Shown: piece after piece, positions 1 through 9,155 of the stretch | How positions within the stretch are numbered: the stretch's first letter is position 1 | Layout: the number at the start of each line of letters is the position of its first letter | NCBI GenBank assembly: GCA_014237145.1 | Contig: JAAXOC010000032.1 | Span: forward strand, 1 to 64,000 | DNA: 64,000 nt | From: ANME-2 cluster archaeon | GTDB lineage: Archaea > Halobacteriota > Methanosarcinia > Methanosarcinales > Methanocomedenaceae | Direction: 5' to 3' | Position numbers and translations under genes: made by a program | The notes under the pieces: model-generated | What the model saw: only the letters and a program-made list of their open reading frames with translations | Told to the model about the DNA's origin: nothing | Databases searched by the model: none

Positions 1-7
1 TGCATAA

Positions 8-667
8 GGAGGCAAAAAAAGTAGCAAGAAGAGCTATGAGGCAAGCAAAGCTAAGATATGTGATAAGCTTGAAGACCTGAAGAGGAGGCTGGGGAGCAAT
101 AGGGGAAAGGAGAGGGATAAAAGCAGCGTGGAGTGGGAATTCAATGATATCATTCACAAGGATTTCAGATCAGTATTTGGCCATAAGGTTGGTGAGATAC
201 CAGAAGGTAAGAAAAAACCGGGTTTGGAGATATGGATTGAGGATGAAGTGGAAGAGCTACGCTACGCAGGTTTTGGAAAGACTATTGTCTTTACTGATAT
301 GCATATCTGGCATTCCGAAAAGATAGCAAAGACCTACAACCAGAAGTATCTTGTCGAGGATGATTTCAAGTTGTTGAATGATGTACTTCTTGTTCCGGTT
401 GGTCCAATTAATCATCATAAGGATTTCAATATCAGGGCACACATTTTCTTGTGTATTATTGGGATGATTTTCTACAGATATTTGGCATGGAAGTGCAAAT
501 TTCTTGGATTGAGCCTTAGACGGCTTGTGGAGGAGTTAGGAGGAATTCGTCTTGCTTTTGTGCAGGGGAAGACGGGTGTCAAGGGCAAGGTTGATTTGGT
601 TGTTGAGGAGATGGATGCAAAACAAGCCAGGTTGTTCTCTCTGCTGGATTTGGGGAAATTTATGTGA
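8..667 (+). pseudogene. IS1634-family transposase, C-terminal fragment
   Basis: The reading frame is open from position 8, with a stop just upstream at 5-7, and ends at 667. It resembles the C-terminal part of IS1634-type DDE transposases: the segment YLVEDDFKLLNDVLLVP, followed by an arginine-rich RAHIFLCIIG stretch, is the usual region around the catalytic glutamate. A full-length member would be over 500 residues, so the N-terminal catalytic aspartates are absent from the window. An A-rich run near position 15-20 and open triplets in another frame before it suggest a frameshift or that the rest lies outside the window. No terminal inverted repeat was found after the stop. It is probably a dead or edge-truncated insertion sequence. 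Confidence 0.7.
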
Positions 668-720
668 ATGTGGGTAAATCGATAGCGAGAGAGTTTATGT
701 TTTGATAGGTCATACATTGA

Positions 721-1008
721 TTGGGTTGCTTGATAATGTTTTTCACTACATCTTTGAAAGTCAAGTCAAAAGGTAACATCAGGCAGATCATAGACATTGC
801 AATCACCAATGATACAGCGGCCAGCCAGATCAATGAAGTAGTAGTGACCGGAGTGGCTGCCGACGGCATCATGCTGCTGTATCCCATAAGCCGCAAAATG
901 TAATACATCCTGCTGAGTGAACAGACCTATGCAGACATGGTAGTGCTGGTGCTGTGTACCGCTTTAGTCACACTGTATCTCACCCGCGGCAATAAAGGGA
1001 ATTATTGA
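721..1008 (+). pseudogene. Decayed membrane-protein remnant (unrecognised)
   Basis: One frame reads sensibly across 721-1008 but has an in-frame TAA at 901-903. The part before the stop is a soluble-looking stretch. The part after it (ILLSEQTYADMVVLVLC, then a short hydrophobic run) loosely recalls the C-terminal end of CPA-type sodium/proton exchangers. That similarity is an impression from a few residues only. There is no obvious ribosome binding site. It lies between a transposase relic and coaD, a place where gene debris is plausible. It could also be non-coding. Confidence 0.25.
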
Positions 1009-1057
1009 TAACTTTATCGACAACTATTATTGTGCCTCATTGCAATAGGACACATTT

Positions 1058-1519
1058 ATGTCAAGAGTTGCAGTAGGCGGTACCTTTAATCCCTTACATG
1101 ACGGCCACAAGGCCCTGCTTGCCAGGGCACACCAGTTAAGCAGCGGCGGCGAACTGCTGATCGGTATAACTTCTAACGAAATGGCTGGGAAAAAATACCA
1201 TGAAGTAGAAGACTGGGAGGTCAGAAAGCAGGCAGTAATGGGTTTTATGCAGGATACTTTAGGAGCCAGCCCGCTCACAGTCAGGCTGGATGACCCCTTC
1301 GGCCCAACCATATACGAGGATTTTGATTATCTTATAGTCTCACCTGAGACCGAACCAACGGCACACCTGATAAATACACGGCGGGCTGAACAGGGGAAAC
1401 AACCCATTAACATTGAGCTTGTAGAGTACGTGCTGGCATGTGACGGTCGTCCCATATCCTCAACCAGGGTTCTTCGTGGTGAGATAGACATTCACGGCAA
1501 CCTGCTGCAACACCGATAA
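1058..1519 (+). CDS. coaD: Phosphopantetheine adenylyltransferase, archaeal type
   Basis: This enzyme transfers AMP from ATP to 4'-phosphopantetheine to give dephospho-CoA, the penultimate step of CoA synthesis in the cytoplasm. The N-terminus carries the nucleotidyltransferase signature GGTFNPLHDGH (residues 7-17), with HDGH as the HxGH nucleotide-binding motif. The C-terminal RPISSTRVLRGEID is the ISSTR-type motif of the superfamily. The length of 153 residues fits the archaeal/eukaryotic-like PPAT family. ATG at 1058 is chosen because the catalytic motif begins seven residues in; a weak AGGA lies just upstream. It precedes valS by about 80 bp in the same direction and may be cotranscribed with it. 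Confidence 0.92.
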   Translation: MSRVAVGGTFNPLHDGHKALLARAHQLSSGGELLIGITSNEMAGKKYHEVEDWEVRKQAVMGFMQDTLGASPLTVRLDDPFGPTIYEDFDYLIVSPETEPTAHLINTRRAEQGKQPINIELVEYVLACDGRPISSTRVLRGEIDIHGNLLQHR

Positions 1520-1600
1520 TAATATTTATCTTGTGCGTGTTTTGTGTTCATACTCACATCATAGTAAATACCAAATTTCACACTTCAAAAGGAGCATTAT

Positions 1601-4195
1601 ATGTCTATAACACAACTGCCAAAAGAATATAACCCGCAGGAGGTCGAACCCAGGTGGATGGGGGAATGGCAAGATTCGATGAACTACTTTGACTGGGATT
1701 CTGAGAAACCGCAGTATATTATTGATACGCCACCGCCCTACCCCACAGGCAATTTCCACATAGGTAATGCCCTGAACTGGTGCTACATAGATTTCGTTGC
1801 CAGGTACAAACGGATGCGCGGATATAATGTGATGTTCCCACAGGGTTGGGACTGCCACGGCCTGCCTACCGAGGTCAAGGTGGAGGAGATACACAACATC
1901 ACCAAGAACCAGGTGCCGCGTGCTGAGTTCAGGCGGCTGTGTGAAGAACTGACAGCCGGTAACATAGAGAAGATGCGCGGTACTATGCGCAGGCTGGCCT
2001 TCAGCATCGACTGGAGCAATGAGTACATCACCATGAAGCCAGAGTACTACGGCAAGACCCAGCACTCCTTTGTACAGATGTACAATAGCGGCCGGATATA
2101 CCAGGCAGACCATCCTGTGAACTGGTGCCCCCGCTGCGAGACAGCCATCGCATTTGCCGAAGTGGAATATGATGCCAGGCAGACCACTTTGAACTATTTC
2201 CATTTCGATGAACTCGATGTGGCCACCACCAGGCCCGAACTGCTGGCAGCCTGTGTGGCAGTGGCAGTGAACCCTGACGATAACAGGTACAACAAGTATG
2301 TGGGCCAGGAAATTGAGGTACCCATATTCGGCCATACGGTAAAGGTGCTGTCCGATTCTGAGGTTGACCCCGTATTCGGTACAGGCGTGGTTATGATATG
2401 TACATTTGGCGATAAGCAGGATGTGAGATGGTGGGCCGAACTGGGGCTGCCGATTCGCAAAGCCATTGACAAACAGGGCATCATGACCTCCATTGCAGGC
2501 AAATACGAGGGGATGAACCTCACCGAGTGTAAGGAGGCCATCACAAGGGACATGAAGGATGCAGGCATTATCTATGAGCAGGAGAGCCTGGACCAGAATG
2601 TGGGACTGTGCTGGCGCTGCAAAACGACCATCGAGATACTTTCAGAGCGGCAGTGGTTCGTGAAGATAGATGCTGACGACATCATATCAAAATCATCTAA
2701 GATCAACTGGGTGCCGCCCTATATGGAGATACGGCTCAAGAACTGGACCGGTACAATGGAATGGGACTGGTGCATATCCAGGCAGCGTATCTTTGCCACA
2801 CCCATCCCGGTGTGGTACTGCAATGAGTGCGGCGAGGTTATGGTGGCAAATGAGGAATGGCTGCCCCTGGACCCTAACAACTCCCAGCCGCTTGAAGCCT
2901 GTAAGTGCGGCTCCACTTCGTTCTCACCCGAGGAGGACGTACTGGATACCTGGATGGACTCGTCCATCTCGGCCCTGAACGTATCAGGCTGGCTGTCACG
3001 TGACGATGTGAGGCTGCCTACCCAGATGAGGCCACAGGGTCATGATATCATCAGGACCTGGGCTTTCTATACCATCCTGCGCGCAAGCGCACTAACGGGT
3101 CTACCCCCCTGGGACGATATTGTAATAAATGGCATGGTGCTGGGTGAGGACGGGCAGAAGATGAGCAAGAGCCTGGGCAATATCGTGATGCCTGAAGAAG
3201 CGGTCAAGCAGTATGGTTCGGATGCCTTCAGGCAGTGGGCTGCCATTGGCGGGTCTACGGGGTCAGATATCATGTTCAGCTGGAAGGATGTAGTAGCTGG
3301 AAACCGTTTCCAGCAGAAACTCTGGAGCATTGTCAGGTTCTGCATGCCACATCTTGAGGCCTTCCAGCCCGGTGGTGATGTGGAATACAGGACGATCGAC
3401 CGCTGGCTGCTGAGTAAACTGAACACCCTTATCAAGGAAGCCACTGACAGCATGGATGCATACCAGTTCGACGAGACCATGAAGAATATAAGGGGTTTTG
3501 CATGGGAGACCCTGGCAGATAATTATATTGAGCTGATCAAGTCCAGGTTGTACGGTGAAGATGTCGATGCCAGGCGTGCGGCACAACAGACCCTGTATTT
3601 TACAGTGGATGCCCTTGCACGGATGCTTGCACCTTTCATCCCCTATTTCGCAGAGGAAGTGTTCTCACTTTTGCACCGGCAGAGTGTGCACCAGTCAAGC
3701 TGGCCGGATGTGGATGAAGCTGCCATTGACCCGGAGGCAGAGGTTTCAGGCGAACAGGTGAAGGAGATCACGGCCACAATCAGGCGCTTCAAATCTGATA
3801 GGGGCATGGCATTGAATGCGCCACTGGGAAGACTCAGGGTATACGGGCGCATTGAGGATGTGACCGATATTGCGGGTACGGTGAGCGCTGATATTGAGGT
3901 GATGGAGGGGGAGCCCGAGTTCGAGTACCGGGTCAGCGGCGTGAAGCCCAGGATGAGCATTATCGGTCCGAAGTTCAGGGACAGGGCCGGGGCCATCATA
4001 GGTGCGCTGAAATCAGCCGACCCTGGATCAATCGCACAACAGGCAGCACGCGGGGTCGTTGAACTTGAGGTTAAGGGTGAGACGATTACGCTGGAACCTG
4101 CGGCTGTGGAATTTGAGCGTGAGATCATGTCAGAGGGACATGCGGTTGATGTGCTGGAGATCGGGGATGTAATGGTCGTGGTTGAGAGAGGATAA
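1601..4195 (+). CDS. valS: Valyl-tRNA synthetase
   Basis: A class I aminoacyl-tRNA synthetase that charges tRNA-Val with valine and edits misactivated threonine. The HIGH-type motif is HIGN at residues 53-56 within [16 protein letters not shown]. The KMSKS motif starts at residue 520 ([11 protein letters not shown]). Between them lie the CP1 editing region ([19 protein letters not shown]) and several CxxC zinc-knuckle pairs (WCPRCE, CWRCK, CNECGE). The anticodon-binding alpha-helical domain follows the KMSKS loop. The length of 864 residues is normal for archaeal ValS, which lacks the long coiled-coil tail of bacterial forms. A clear AGGAG ribosome binding site lies 8-12 bp before the ATG. 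The gene appears intact. Confidence 0.97.
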   Translation: MSITQLPKEYNPQEVEPRWMGEWQDSMNYFDWDSEKPQYIIDTPPPYPTGNFHIGNALNWCYIDFVARYKRMRGYNVMFPQGWDCHGLPTEVKVEEIHNITKNQVPRAEFRRLCEELTAGNIEKMRGTMRRLAFSIDWSNEYITMKPEYYGKTQHSFVQMYNSGRIYQADHPVNWCPRCETAIAFAEVEYDARQTTLNYFHFDELDVATTRPELLAACVAVAVNPDDNRYNKYVGQEIEVPIFGHTVKVLSDSEVDPVFGTGVVMICTFGDKQDVRWWAELGLPIRKAIDKQGIMTSIAGKYEGMNLTECKEAITRDMKDAGIIYEQESLDQNVGLCWRCKTTIEILSERQWFVKIDADDIISKSSKINWVPPYMEIRLKNWTGTMEWDWCISRQRIFATPIPVWYCNECGEVMVANEEWLPLDPNNSQPLEACKCGSTSFSPEEDVLDTWMDSSISALNVSGWLSRDDVRLPTQMRPQGHDIIRTWAFYTILRASALTGLPPWDDIVINGMVLGEDGQKMSKSLGNIVMPEEAVKQYGSDAFRQWAAIGGSTGSDIMFSWKDVVAGNRFQQKLWSIVRFCMPHLEAFQPGGDVEYRTIDRWLLSKLNTLIKEATDSMDAYQFDETMKNIRGFAWETLADNYIELIKSRLYGEDVDARRAAQQTLYFTVDALARMLAPFIPYFAEEVFSLLHRQSVHQSSWPDVDEAAIDPEAEVSGEQVKEITATIRRFKSDRGMALNAPLGRLRVYGRIEDVTDIAGTVSADIEVMEGEPEFEYRVSGVKPRMSIIGPKFRDRAGAIIGALKSADPGSIAQQAARGVVELEVKGETITLEPAAVEFEREIMSEGHAVDVLEIGDVMVVVERG

Positions 4196-4238
4196 CTATC
4201 TTATCTTTTTTGTGGCCTTAACTATACTTGCACTTTTC

Positions 4239-4292
4239 CCTGCCACCGCAGCCCGTCAGGGCGTCAGGGCGTCAGGGCGTCAGGGTGGCAGG
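4239..4292. repeat. Hairpin with four 8-bp tandem repeats in the loop
   Basis: Four consecutive copies of GTCAGGGC (the last ends in T) occupy 4255-4286. They are enclosed by the inverted repeat CCTGCCACC (4239-4247) and GGTGGCAGG (4284-4292). A second, shorter inverted repeat (CTGCAC ... GTGCAG) follows near 4322-4352. The block lies between the 3' ends of the convergent valS and the Vms1-like gene, so a transcription-termination or mRNA-end role is possible. The copy number probably varies by slippage. Confidence 0.6.
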
Positions 4293-4443
4293 CCAGCCTT
4301 GAGGAACAGTTATACATTAACCTGCACTGACCCACCGTCCGTATCGGTGCAGCCTGGGTGGCAACCAACCGTATGGAACAGTTACACCTTAACGGGGAGA
4401 ACATTAAACAAATATAAGTCAATAGAGTATTATTCCTGACTTA

Positions 4444-5424
4444 TCATATCCCATACCGCTTTGAAGACCATACTTCTTTTAATATTCTATCGATCATCTT
4501 CTTATCAACTACCACATCAAATCTTCTATCCACAACCGGATAATTAAAATCCGCCAATATCCCGGATACCAGCCTGGACTCTCCCCCTGTTAATATAAAA
4601 GTAATTTCAGTACCCGATCCGTCAACCATCTTCTTTAGCGCATCTTTCACCTTTTTTACATGATGCTGGATATCTTCATCCCGCAGCCGCTCGAACCTTC
4701 TTTGGCTCCAGCCACCTTTGGTATGCTTTCCCTTAACGCTGCTTCTTACGATCTGGTAGTCTGCAAATGATCCAGGGTTGTCAGTAATGCCAATAAATGA
4801 CTCTCCTGCATGAGCAAGTAGAACACAGAGGTTTACCTTTCGATCAATAAGTTCCTGTAAGGGTACGGCATCAAACCTGGCATCCATTTGCCAGGAAGAT
4901 ACGTCCACTGGTAAAAACGGTGCCACAACTGCCCTTACCATGTCGAGCGTATCATAGAAGACCGCAACCCCTGTAGGAGAAACGATCTTATCGACCAGGC
5001 CAGCGGTTTCATGTCCAAGAGATTCCAGTAGTTCACGTCCGTTTTCCAGGTCCGATACTGATTGCCCGGGTTGGAGGTATGCTGTGACCAGGCCATTATC
5101 CAGTGCCCGCATGGACCCTATCTGGTATACATACTTAGCCATGGATTTAATAGGGATACTACTGACGTTTCGAAAGGTAATATCCAGGGATGTATCTTTG
5201 CTAAATGCTGTTATTTTATGCTCCAGGGTCTCTATTTTCTTCTTTGCACTGTTTAGCTCTTCTTCAACAACCTGCTTTTGGGATATAGCTTTACGCGTGG
5301 TTTCGTCTTTGGATACCAGCCGGGCCGAAGTGGATTTATTTTCAGACCTCAACTGTTCTATCTGAGCTTCCAGTGTTCGGATGTGTTCTTCAAGTTCCTT
5401 TTTTCCCAGCAGTTTATCAAACAA
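4444..5424 (-). CDS. Vms1/ANKZF1-like peptidyl-tRNA hydrolase (VLRF1 domain)
   Basis: The protein has 326 residues. Residues about 8-75 are a predicted coiled coil rich in Glu, Lys and Leu. Residues about 150-325 match the eRF1-like VLRF1 domain, with KHTKGGWSQRRFERLRDEDI at 233-252. Gln241 in GGWSQ occupies the position of the catalytic glutamine of Vms1/ANKZF1 and of the GGQ-type release factors. Known family members release nascent chains from peptidyl-tRNA on stalled 60S/50S subunits during ribosome quality control. The archaeal role is inferred. The gene is monocistronic and faces valS. It lacks the zinc finger and ankyrin parts of eukaryotic Vms1. Confidence 0.8.
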   Translation of the reverse strand: MFDKLLGKKELEEHIRTLEAQIEQLRSENKSTSARLVSKDETTRKAISQKQVVEEELNSAKKKIETLEHKITAFSKDTSLDITFRNVSSIPIKSMAKYVYQIGSMRALDNGLVTAYLQPGQSVSDLENGRELLESLGHETAGLVDKIVSPTGVAVFYDTLDMVRAVVAPFLPVDVSSWQMDARFDAVPLQELIDRKVNLCVLLAHAGESFIGITDNPGSFADYQIVRSSVKGKHTKGGWSQRRFERLRDEDIQHHVKKVKDALKKMVDGSGTEITFILTGGESRLVSGILADFNYPVVDRRFDVVVDKKMIDRILKEVWSSKRYGI

Positions 5425-5626
5425 ATATATATCTCCGGAGTTATTTTGTGCAGTTCAACTGTCCTGTAAATTTGAAAGTTTTGGGTAAGTATCAAACAAA
5501 CTATTTAATTGATATTAATATGTTATGTTTTTGATACAGTATGTGTTTGTTCTGTTTGATAAGCAGGGTAAGATATTCGTGGTACGGCTGTGTTCTTATA
5601 GCCATCGTTCAGCCCTGCGCCATCGG

Positions 5627-6922
5627 TCAAGGCTCCTTACTGTCAGCTAACTCTTCCAGTGCATTCTTGTATTCTTCCAGGATAAAACCCACGAATCCAT
5701 CAAGGTTCTCCAGCCGTCCCACTTCGAGCATGTCAAAGTACCTGTTCTTCATATCAGGGTCAAAAACAAATAGCGGGTATCCCGCCTTTAGCAGTACCAT
5801 CGAATGTATTATCCTTGTGACCCTGCCGTTGCCGTCCTTAAAAGGATGAACTGTTACAAGCAGGAAATGTATGAATGCACCCAGTAGCAGGGGATGTAAG
5901 TGTTCCTTGTACATCTTGTAAAAATTGACAATTGCTACAATTTCATATTCGATCTCTTCAATGGTGGCCGGAAGTTTTAATTTTGAACCAAGAATCCTTT
6001 TTCCGGGAGAGGCATAGTATTCCCCAGATTCTTCAATCAGGCCTCCCATCAGTATCCGGTGATACAATTTTATGTTCTCGCTATTCGGTTCAAGGTCCAT
6101 GTCCTGCCCAAAGTCCTTACTAAAGTCCATACTAAGTCCCTTAATATGATTATTCAGATGTTTAACAGCTTCAAAGGTGTTCCTTATCTCTACAATTTCC
6201 CTGGGAGTAAGCCATGTTGGCAGGTCTTTCATTACCCTTTCCACATCGTCTTTATTTGCAGTATTTCCCTCAGTTACCGTGGTTGAATATATATGCATCT
6301 TAATAACTAGTTCCATGAGCTCATTCGAACCTGAAATCCTTTCTTTTATAGTATCAATCTCATTGATAAGTCTGCTATATTTCCCTGTCTTTTCTGCAAG
6401 GGAGCAGGGGGGCTGCATCAGGGTGAGGTAGAACAGCGTCCTATCATTCAGGTTAAAGTCAATGCAGAGGGGTTTTTGTTTGATTATCCTGACAAACCGA
6501 TTTCTTTCAAGTATCCTGATGTATTTTTTGAGGGTATTTTTTGAATTGCCTGTGTATTCATGCAGTGTTTTAAGAGTCGAAGGACCGTGCCCTATTGTTG
6601 AAAATACAATGTCCTGTGCTCTTTTGGAAAGTAAAATGTTATAGTCAAGACCTTCTTTCATTGACCACAGTAAAAATGCCATATAATTATTGAGGCTGGG
6701 GTTCCCGCGGTTAATATTGTAGACTGTCTGTTTTTTAGTTGTGTTCCTTTTCCTGATAACCAGTTCTGCATCAATTAGTTCGCCCAGCCGTTTGTAGAGC
6801 ATCCTGTTGTTCAAGTTCTCAAAAAATATGTTAACTCTCAATGTTGCTGACAGTTCGTTAAATGTGGCACTGTTTGTGAAATGTAAATACAATAGTGTAT
6901 CCCATTTGGTTGGTGTGGGCAT
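5627..6922 (-). CDS. Fic family protein with N-terminal winged-helix regions
   Basis: The protein has 431 residues. The Fic core motif HPFKDGNGR is at residues 359-367; it binds nucleotide and the histidine is the catalytic base for AMPylation or related transfer. Upstream, STTVTEGN (213-220) fits the inhibitory helix motif [S/T]xxxE[G/N], with its Glu placed to block ATP, so this is a self-inhibited Fic with the inhibitory helix before the core. Residues 1-150 look like two winged helix-turn-helix segments, suggesting that it binds DNA, possibly its own promoter. No separate antitoxin gene is adjacent. A 32-bp tandem repeat lies about 65 bp upstream of the start. Its target protein is unknown. 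Confidence 0.88.
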   Translation of the reverse strand: MPTPTKWDTLLYLHFTNSATFNELSATLRVNIFFENLNNRMLYKRLGELIDAELVIRKRNTTKKQTVYNINRGNPSLNNYMAFLLWSMKEGLDYNILLSKRAQDIVFSTIGHGPSTLKTLHEYTGNSKNTLKKYIRILERNRFVRIIKQKPLCIDFNLNDRTLFYLTLMQPPCSLAEKTGKYSRLINEIDTIKERISGSNELMELVIKMHIYSTTVTEGNTANKDDVERVMKDLPTWLTPREIVEIRNTFEAVKHLNNHIKGLSMDFSKDFGQDMDLEPNSENIKLYHRILMGGLIEESGEYYASPGKRILGSKLKLPATIEEIEYEIVAIVNFYKMYKEHLHPLLLGAFIHFLLVTVHPFKDGNGRVTRIIHSMVLLKAGYPLFVFDPDMKNRYFDMLEVGRLENLDGFVGFILEEYKNALEELADSKEP

Positions 6923-6985
6923 ATATGGAAAAAATGATGCTATAGTATATAAGTTTGATTAAGTTTTATGTATTATTTATATCTT

Positions 6986-7049
6986 ATAGGCATGTATCTA
7001 TCAAATTAAATACACATATAGGCATGTATCTACTAAATTAAATACACAT
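6986..7049. repeat. 32-bp tandem duplication upstream of the Fic gene
   Basis: Two head-to-tail copies (6986-7017 and 7018-7049) differ at only two positions. Each begins ATAGGCATGTATCTA and ends AATACACAT. The pair lies in the promoter-distal part of the leader of the minus-strand Fic gene, whose start is at 6922. It could be a paired operator or simply a replication slippage product. Confidence 0.75.
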
Positions 7050-7257
7050 TTGTTCTTGTTCTGGTGCATTCGATCAGCCGACTGTGGCACCGCCATAGTC
7101 CGAATCCCAGATAAATTGCTTTGTAGGGCCGTATAGATTGAGACGAAGGTCGGTTTCTGTCACTCAGCCGTTTATCGAATCGGCAAGGTAGTGCAATTCA
7201 TTGTCAGCAGTAAAAATCGCACTCCTTATATACCCAGAAATTTCTACAGCAATCCAC
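7050..7257. other. Intergenic stretch without a recognised gene
   Basis: This segment lies between the Fic leader repeat and the RadC-like gene. It contains no open frame with a plausible start. A weak long-range inverted repeat (ATTCGAT near 7068 and ATCGAAT near 7174) could fold, but it does not match any RNA family known to me. Confidence 0.3.
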
Positions 7258-7944
7258 ATGTCTGAATACCATATCAGGATCCAGGACATCCACCCCAAGG
7301 ACCGGCCAAGGGAAAGGCTCCTAAAAAACGGCCCGTCCGCACTCTCAGACTCAGAACTGCTAGCCATTATCCTGCGCACCGGCACCAAAGGCGAGAACGT
7401 CCTGAACCTTTGCAGCCGCATACTGGCCACATACAACATTCAGCAACTCAGCCGCACATCTCCCACCATACTGAAGGAAATACATGGCGTTGGAGCCGCC
7501 AAGGCCGCTGAGATAACCGCACTGTTCGAACTGGCCCGCAGGCTTGAGACCTTCACTGAAGAGGAAAAACCCCGTATAAGCAGTCCCGAAGCTGCCTACC
7601 AGTTTATCTATCCAAAACTGCGTGAGCAGAAAAAAGAGTCATTCATTGCCCTGCACCTGGATACTAAAAACCAGCTCATTTGTGAGGAGACCGTATCAAT
7701 AGGCAGCCTGAACGCCAATATTGTCCACCCCCGCGAGGTGTTCAAGACCGCTATCCAGGAAAGCGCCGCTGCCATCATCGTGGCCCATAACCACCCCAGC
7801 GGCGACCCTGCACCCAGCCAGAACGATATAGATATCACACGCAAGCTCATAGACACCGGCAAGATCGTGGGTATCGAGCTCTATGACCACATCATAATCG
7901 GGAACGGCAGGTACCTGAGCCTGAAAGAGCAAAACCTCATATAA
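7258..7944 (+). CDS. radC: RadC-family JAB/MPN-domain protein
   Basis: The protein has 228 residues from the ATG at 7258. An in-frame TTG 57 bp upstream would add a poorly conserved hydrophobic tail and is rejected. Residues about 1-100 form the UPF0758 helical part with a helix-hairpin-helix-like segment (EIHGVGAAKAAEITALFEL). Residues about 105-228 form the JAB domain with the metal-binding motif HNHPSGDPAPSQND (177-190); the upstream Glu in this family is probably in AIQESAAAIIV. RadC proteins are widespread in bacteria and patchy in archaea. The name comes from a disputed link to recombinational repair, and the molecular activity is not established. Confidence 0.88.
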   Translation: MSEYHIRIQDIHPKDRPRERLLKNGPSALSDSELLAIILRTGTKGENVLNLCSRILATYNIQQLSRTSPTILKEIHGVGAAKAAEITALFELARRLETFTEEEKPRISSPEAAYQFIYPKLREQKKESFIALHLDTKNQLICEETVSIGSLNANIVHPREVFKTAIQESAAAIIVAHNHPSGDPAPSQNDIDITRKLIDTGKIVGIELYDHIIIGNGRYLSLKEQNLI

Positions 7945-7953
7945 CAGGTACCC

Positions 7954-8033
7954 TAACCTTAATGTAACAGGCGTTGTAACCTTAATTTAACAGGAGCTGT
8001 AGCCTTAATGTAACAGGAGCTGTAACCCTAATG
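7954..8033. repeat. Three and a half 23-bp tandem repeats
   Basis: Units lie at 7954-7976, 7977-7999 and 8000-8022, with a partial fourth at 8023-8033. The core is CTTAATGTAACAGGAGCTG. The array fills the space between the radC stop codon and the convergent small gene, and its last partial unit covers that gene's stop codon (8028-8030). No spacers are present, so it is not a CRISPR array. Confidence 0.8.
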
Positions 8034-8324
8034 TGGTGTGATCATTGCCCAGTCCAGTAACAAACCATCCAGGCTCATAAGCACTATCTTACTTGAACCA
8101 TCGGGTAGGTCGTAGGGCAACTCCTCATACCCGATATAAAGTTCATCCCCCACATTGATCTCTGGCGGTGCCTGCTTAACCTTCCCGAAAAAGTATTTCT
8201 CTTTTGTTTTAGAGTCAAGGACGCTCACATTCCGCCATGCTTTAGCTTCAAGCACATTCAGTACAACGCACTTTCTTTTGTACTTTTTCACTTCACCGGA
8301 TTTTGCACTAATCATAAACATCAC
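8028..8324 (-). CDS. Conserved small hypothetical protein (possible beta-barrel)
   Basis: The protein has 98 residues. It is rich in alternating hydrophobic and charged residues (KKYKRKCVVLNVLEAKAW; INVGDELYIGYEELPYDL), a pattern suggesting a small OB- or SH3-like beta-barrel, which is inference only. The start at 8324 begins MMFMIS, so the initiator could be either of the next two Met codons. It is not part of an obvious operon; thyA follows on the same strand about 90 bp downstream in genome order but is transcribed separately. I do not recognise the family. The 3' end overlaps the 23-bp tandem repeats. Confidence 0.6.
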   Translation of the reverse strand: MMFMISAKSGEVKKYKRKCVVLNVLEAKAWRNVSVLDSKTKEKYFFGKVKQAPPEINVGDELYIGYEELPYDLPDGSSKIVLMSLDGLLLDWAMITPH

Positions 8325-8414
8325 TTAAATGAATTAATATCATACTTACACTTATATTCAGTAGAATTACACATGGGGTATCCAACCCTTATTAATGTTT
8401 TTCAAATCCCGGCA

Positions 8415-9074
8415 TCAAAGGATTTCCTCGATCATATCCCAGTCATGTTCGTATATATGTGCACTGGCACTGATAGTAGTGATCATGCCAGGCTTAACAC
8501 CCACCTCGTCGGCAACATACTCCAGCAGCCTAGACAAACCGTATAAGTTAGCAGGATAAGCCCCGGCAAAATCATGACTCCTGAACAGTGTAGTCAAATT
8601 GACCATTCCCCCCCTTATCTTGAAATCGTCAATGATCATGCAGGGCACCTCGTCAACAACCGTATCCACAGTGGGCACCCAGGTAACTGCGGTGGCCCTG
8701 CGGGTTGTCGGATTGTGCTTGAGTTTGTCTATCACATATGCAATCTGGTCAATCTGCCCGTTCCAGTTACGCAGGCGCTGCCCATAGGTATACTCGAAAT
8801 CCTGGACATTCTCCCCGGTAATCAACTGTTTGGCATATTCCTCAAGCCGCTCCTCATTCCAGGATATATCAGCCGGTATCCGGTCAGTATAAGGGTCCTT
8901 GACAACGATCATCAGGTTCAGGTATTCCTTTATCTTGCTACCCCGCTCGTCCGTAACATCATGTCCCTGGTTCCAGATCATGTTTATCCCTCTGTACCAG
9001 GCATCACTGATAGTATTTGCCCGAATGATTCTGCCTATTTGAAGCGTCATGTTTTCCATCTCTACATTTTTCAA
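8415..9074 (-). CDS. thyA: Thymidylate synthase, archaeal ThyA type
   Basis: The enzyme methylates dUMP to dTMP, using a reduced pterin as one-carbon donor (a tetrahydromethanopterin derivative in methanogens). The protein has 219 residues, the short archaeal form. VDEVPCMIIDD carries the nucleophilic Cys145. RSHDFAGAYPANLYGLSRLL (positions about 166-185) matches the substrate-binding region with the conserved Asn. TRRATAVTW (124-132) provides the phosphate-binding arginines seen in the family. The start at 9074 gives MKNVEMENMT; the Met at residue 9 is an alternative. It stands alone, divergent from the hexapeptide-repeat gene, with about 80 bp between them holding both promoters. Confidence 0.9.
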   Translation of the reverse strand: MKNVEMENMTLQIGRIIRANTISDAWYRGINMIWNQGHDVTDERGSKIKEYLNLMIVVKDPYTDRIPADISWNEERLEEYAKQLITGENVQDFEYTYGQRLRNWNGQIDQIAYVIDKLKHNPTTRRATAVTWVPTVDTVVDEVPCMIIDDFKIRGGMVNLTTLFRSHDFAGAYPANLYGLSRLLEYVADEVGVKPGMITTISASAHIYEHDWDMIEEIL

Positions 9075-9155
9075 TCGATTGAAAGTTCCAAAAGTTTAAG
9101 TTTATTCAAAGTAGTTAAAGATAGTGATAAGTAATATTCTTAGATAGTGATTTTC

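Noticed and set aside
1559-2335. Long minus-strand open frame opposite valS
   Set aside because: It lies inside a clearly conserved synthetase gene and has no recognisable motifs; it is a composition shadow.
4182-4439. Open frame over the tandem repeat after valS
   Set aside because: It overlaps the end of valS, runs through simple repeats and has no ribosome binding site or family pattern.
7066-7190. Possible structured RNA or tRNA upstream of radC (GTCCGAATCCC looks like a T loop)
   Set aside because: No acceptor, anticodon or D arm could be formed around it; only a weak 7-bp long-range pairing remains.
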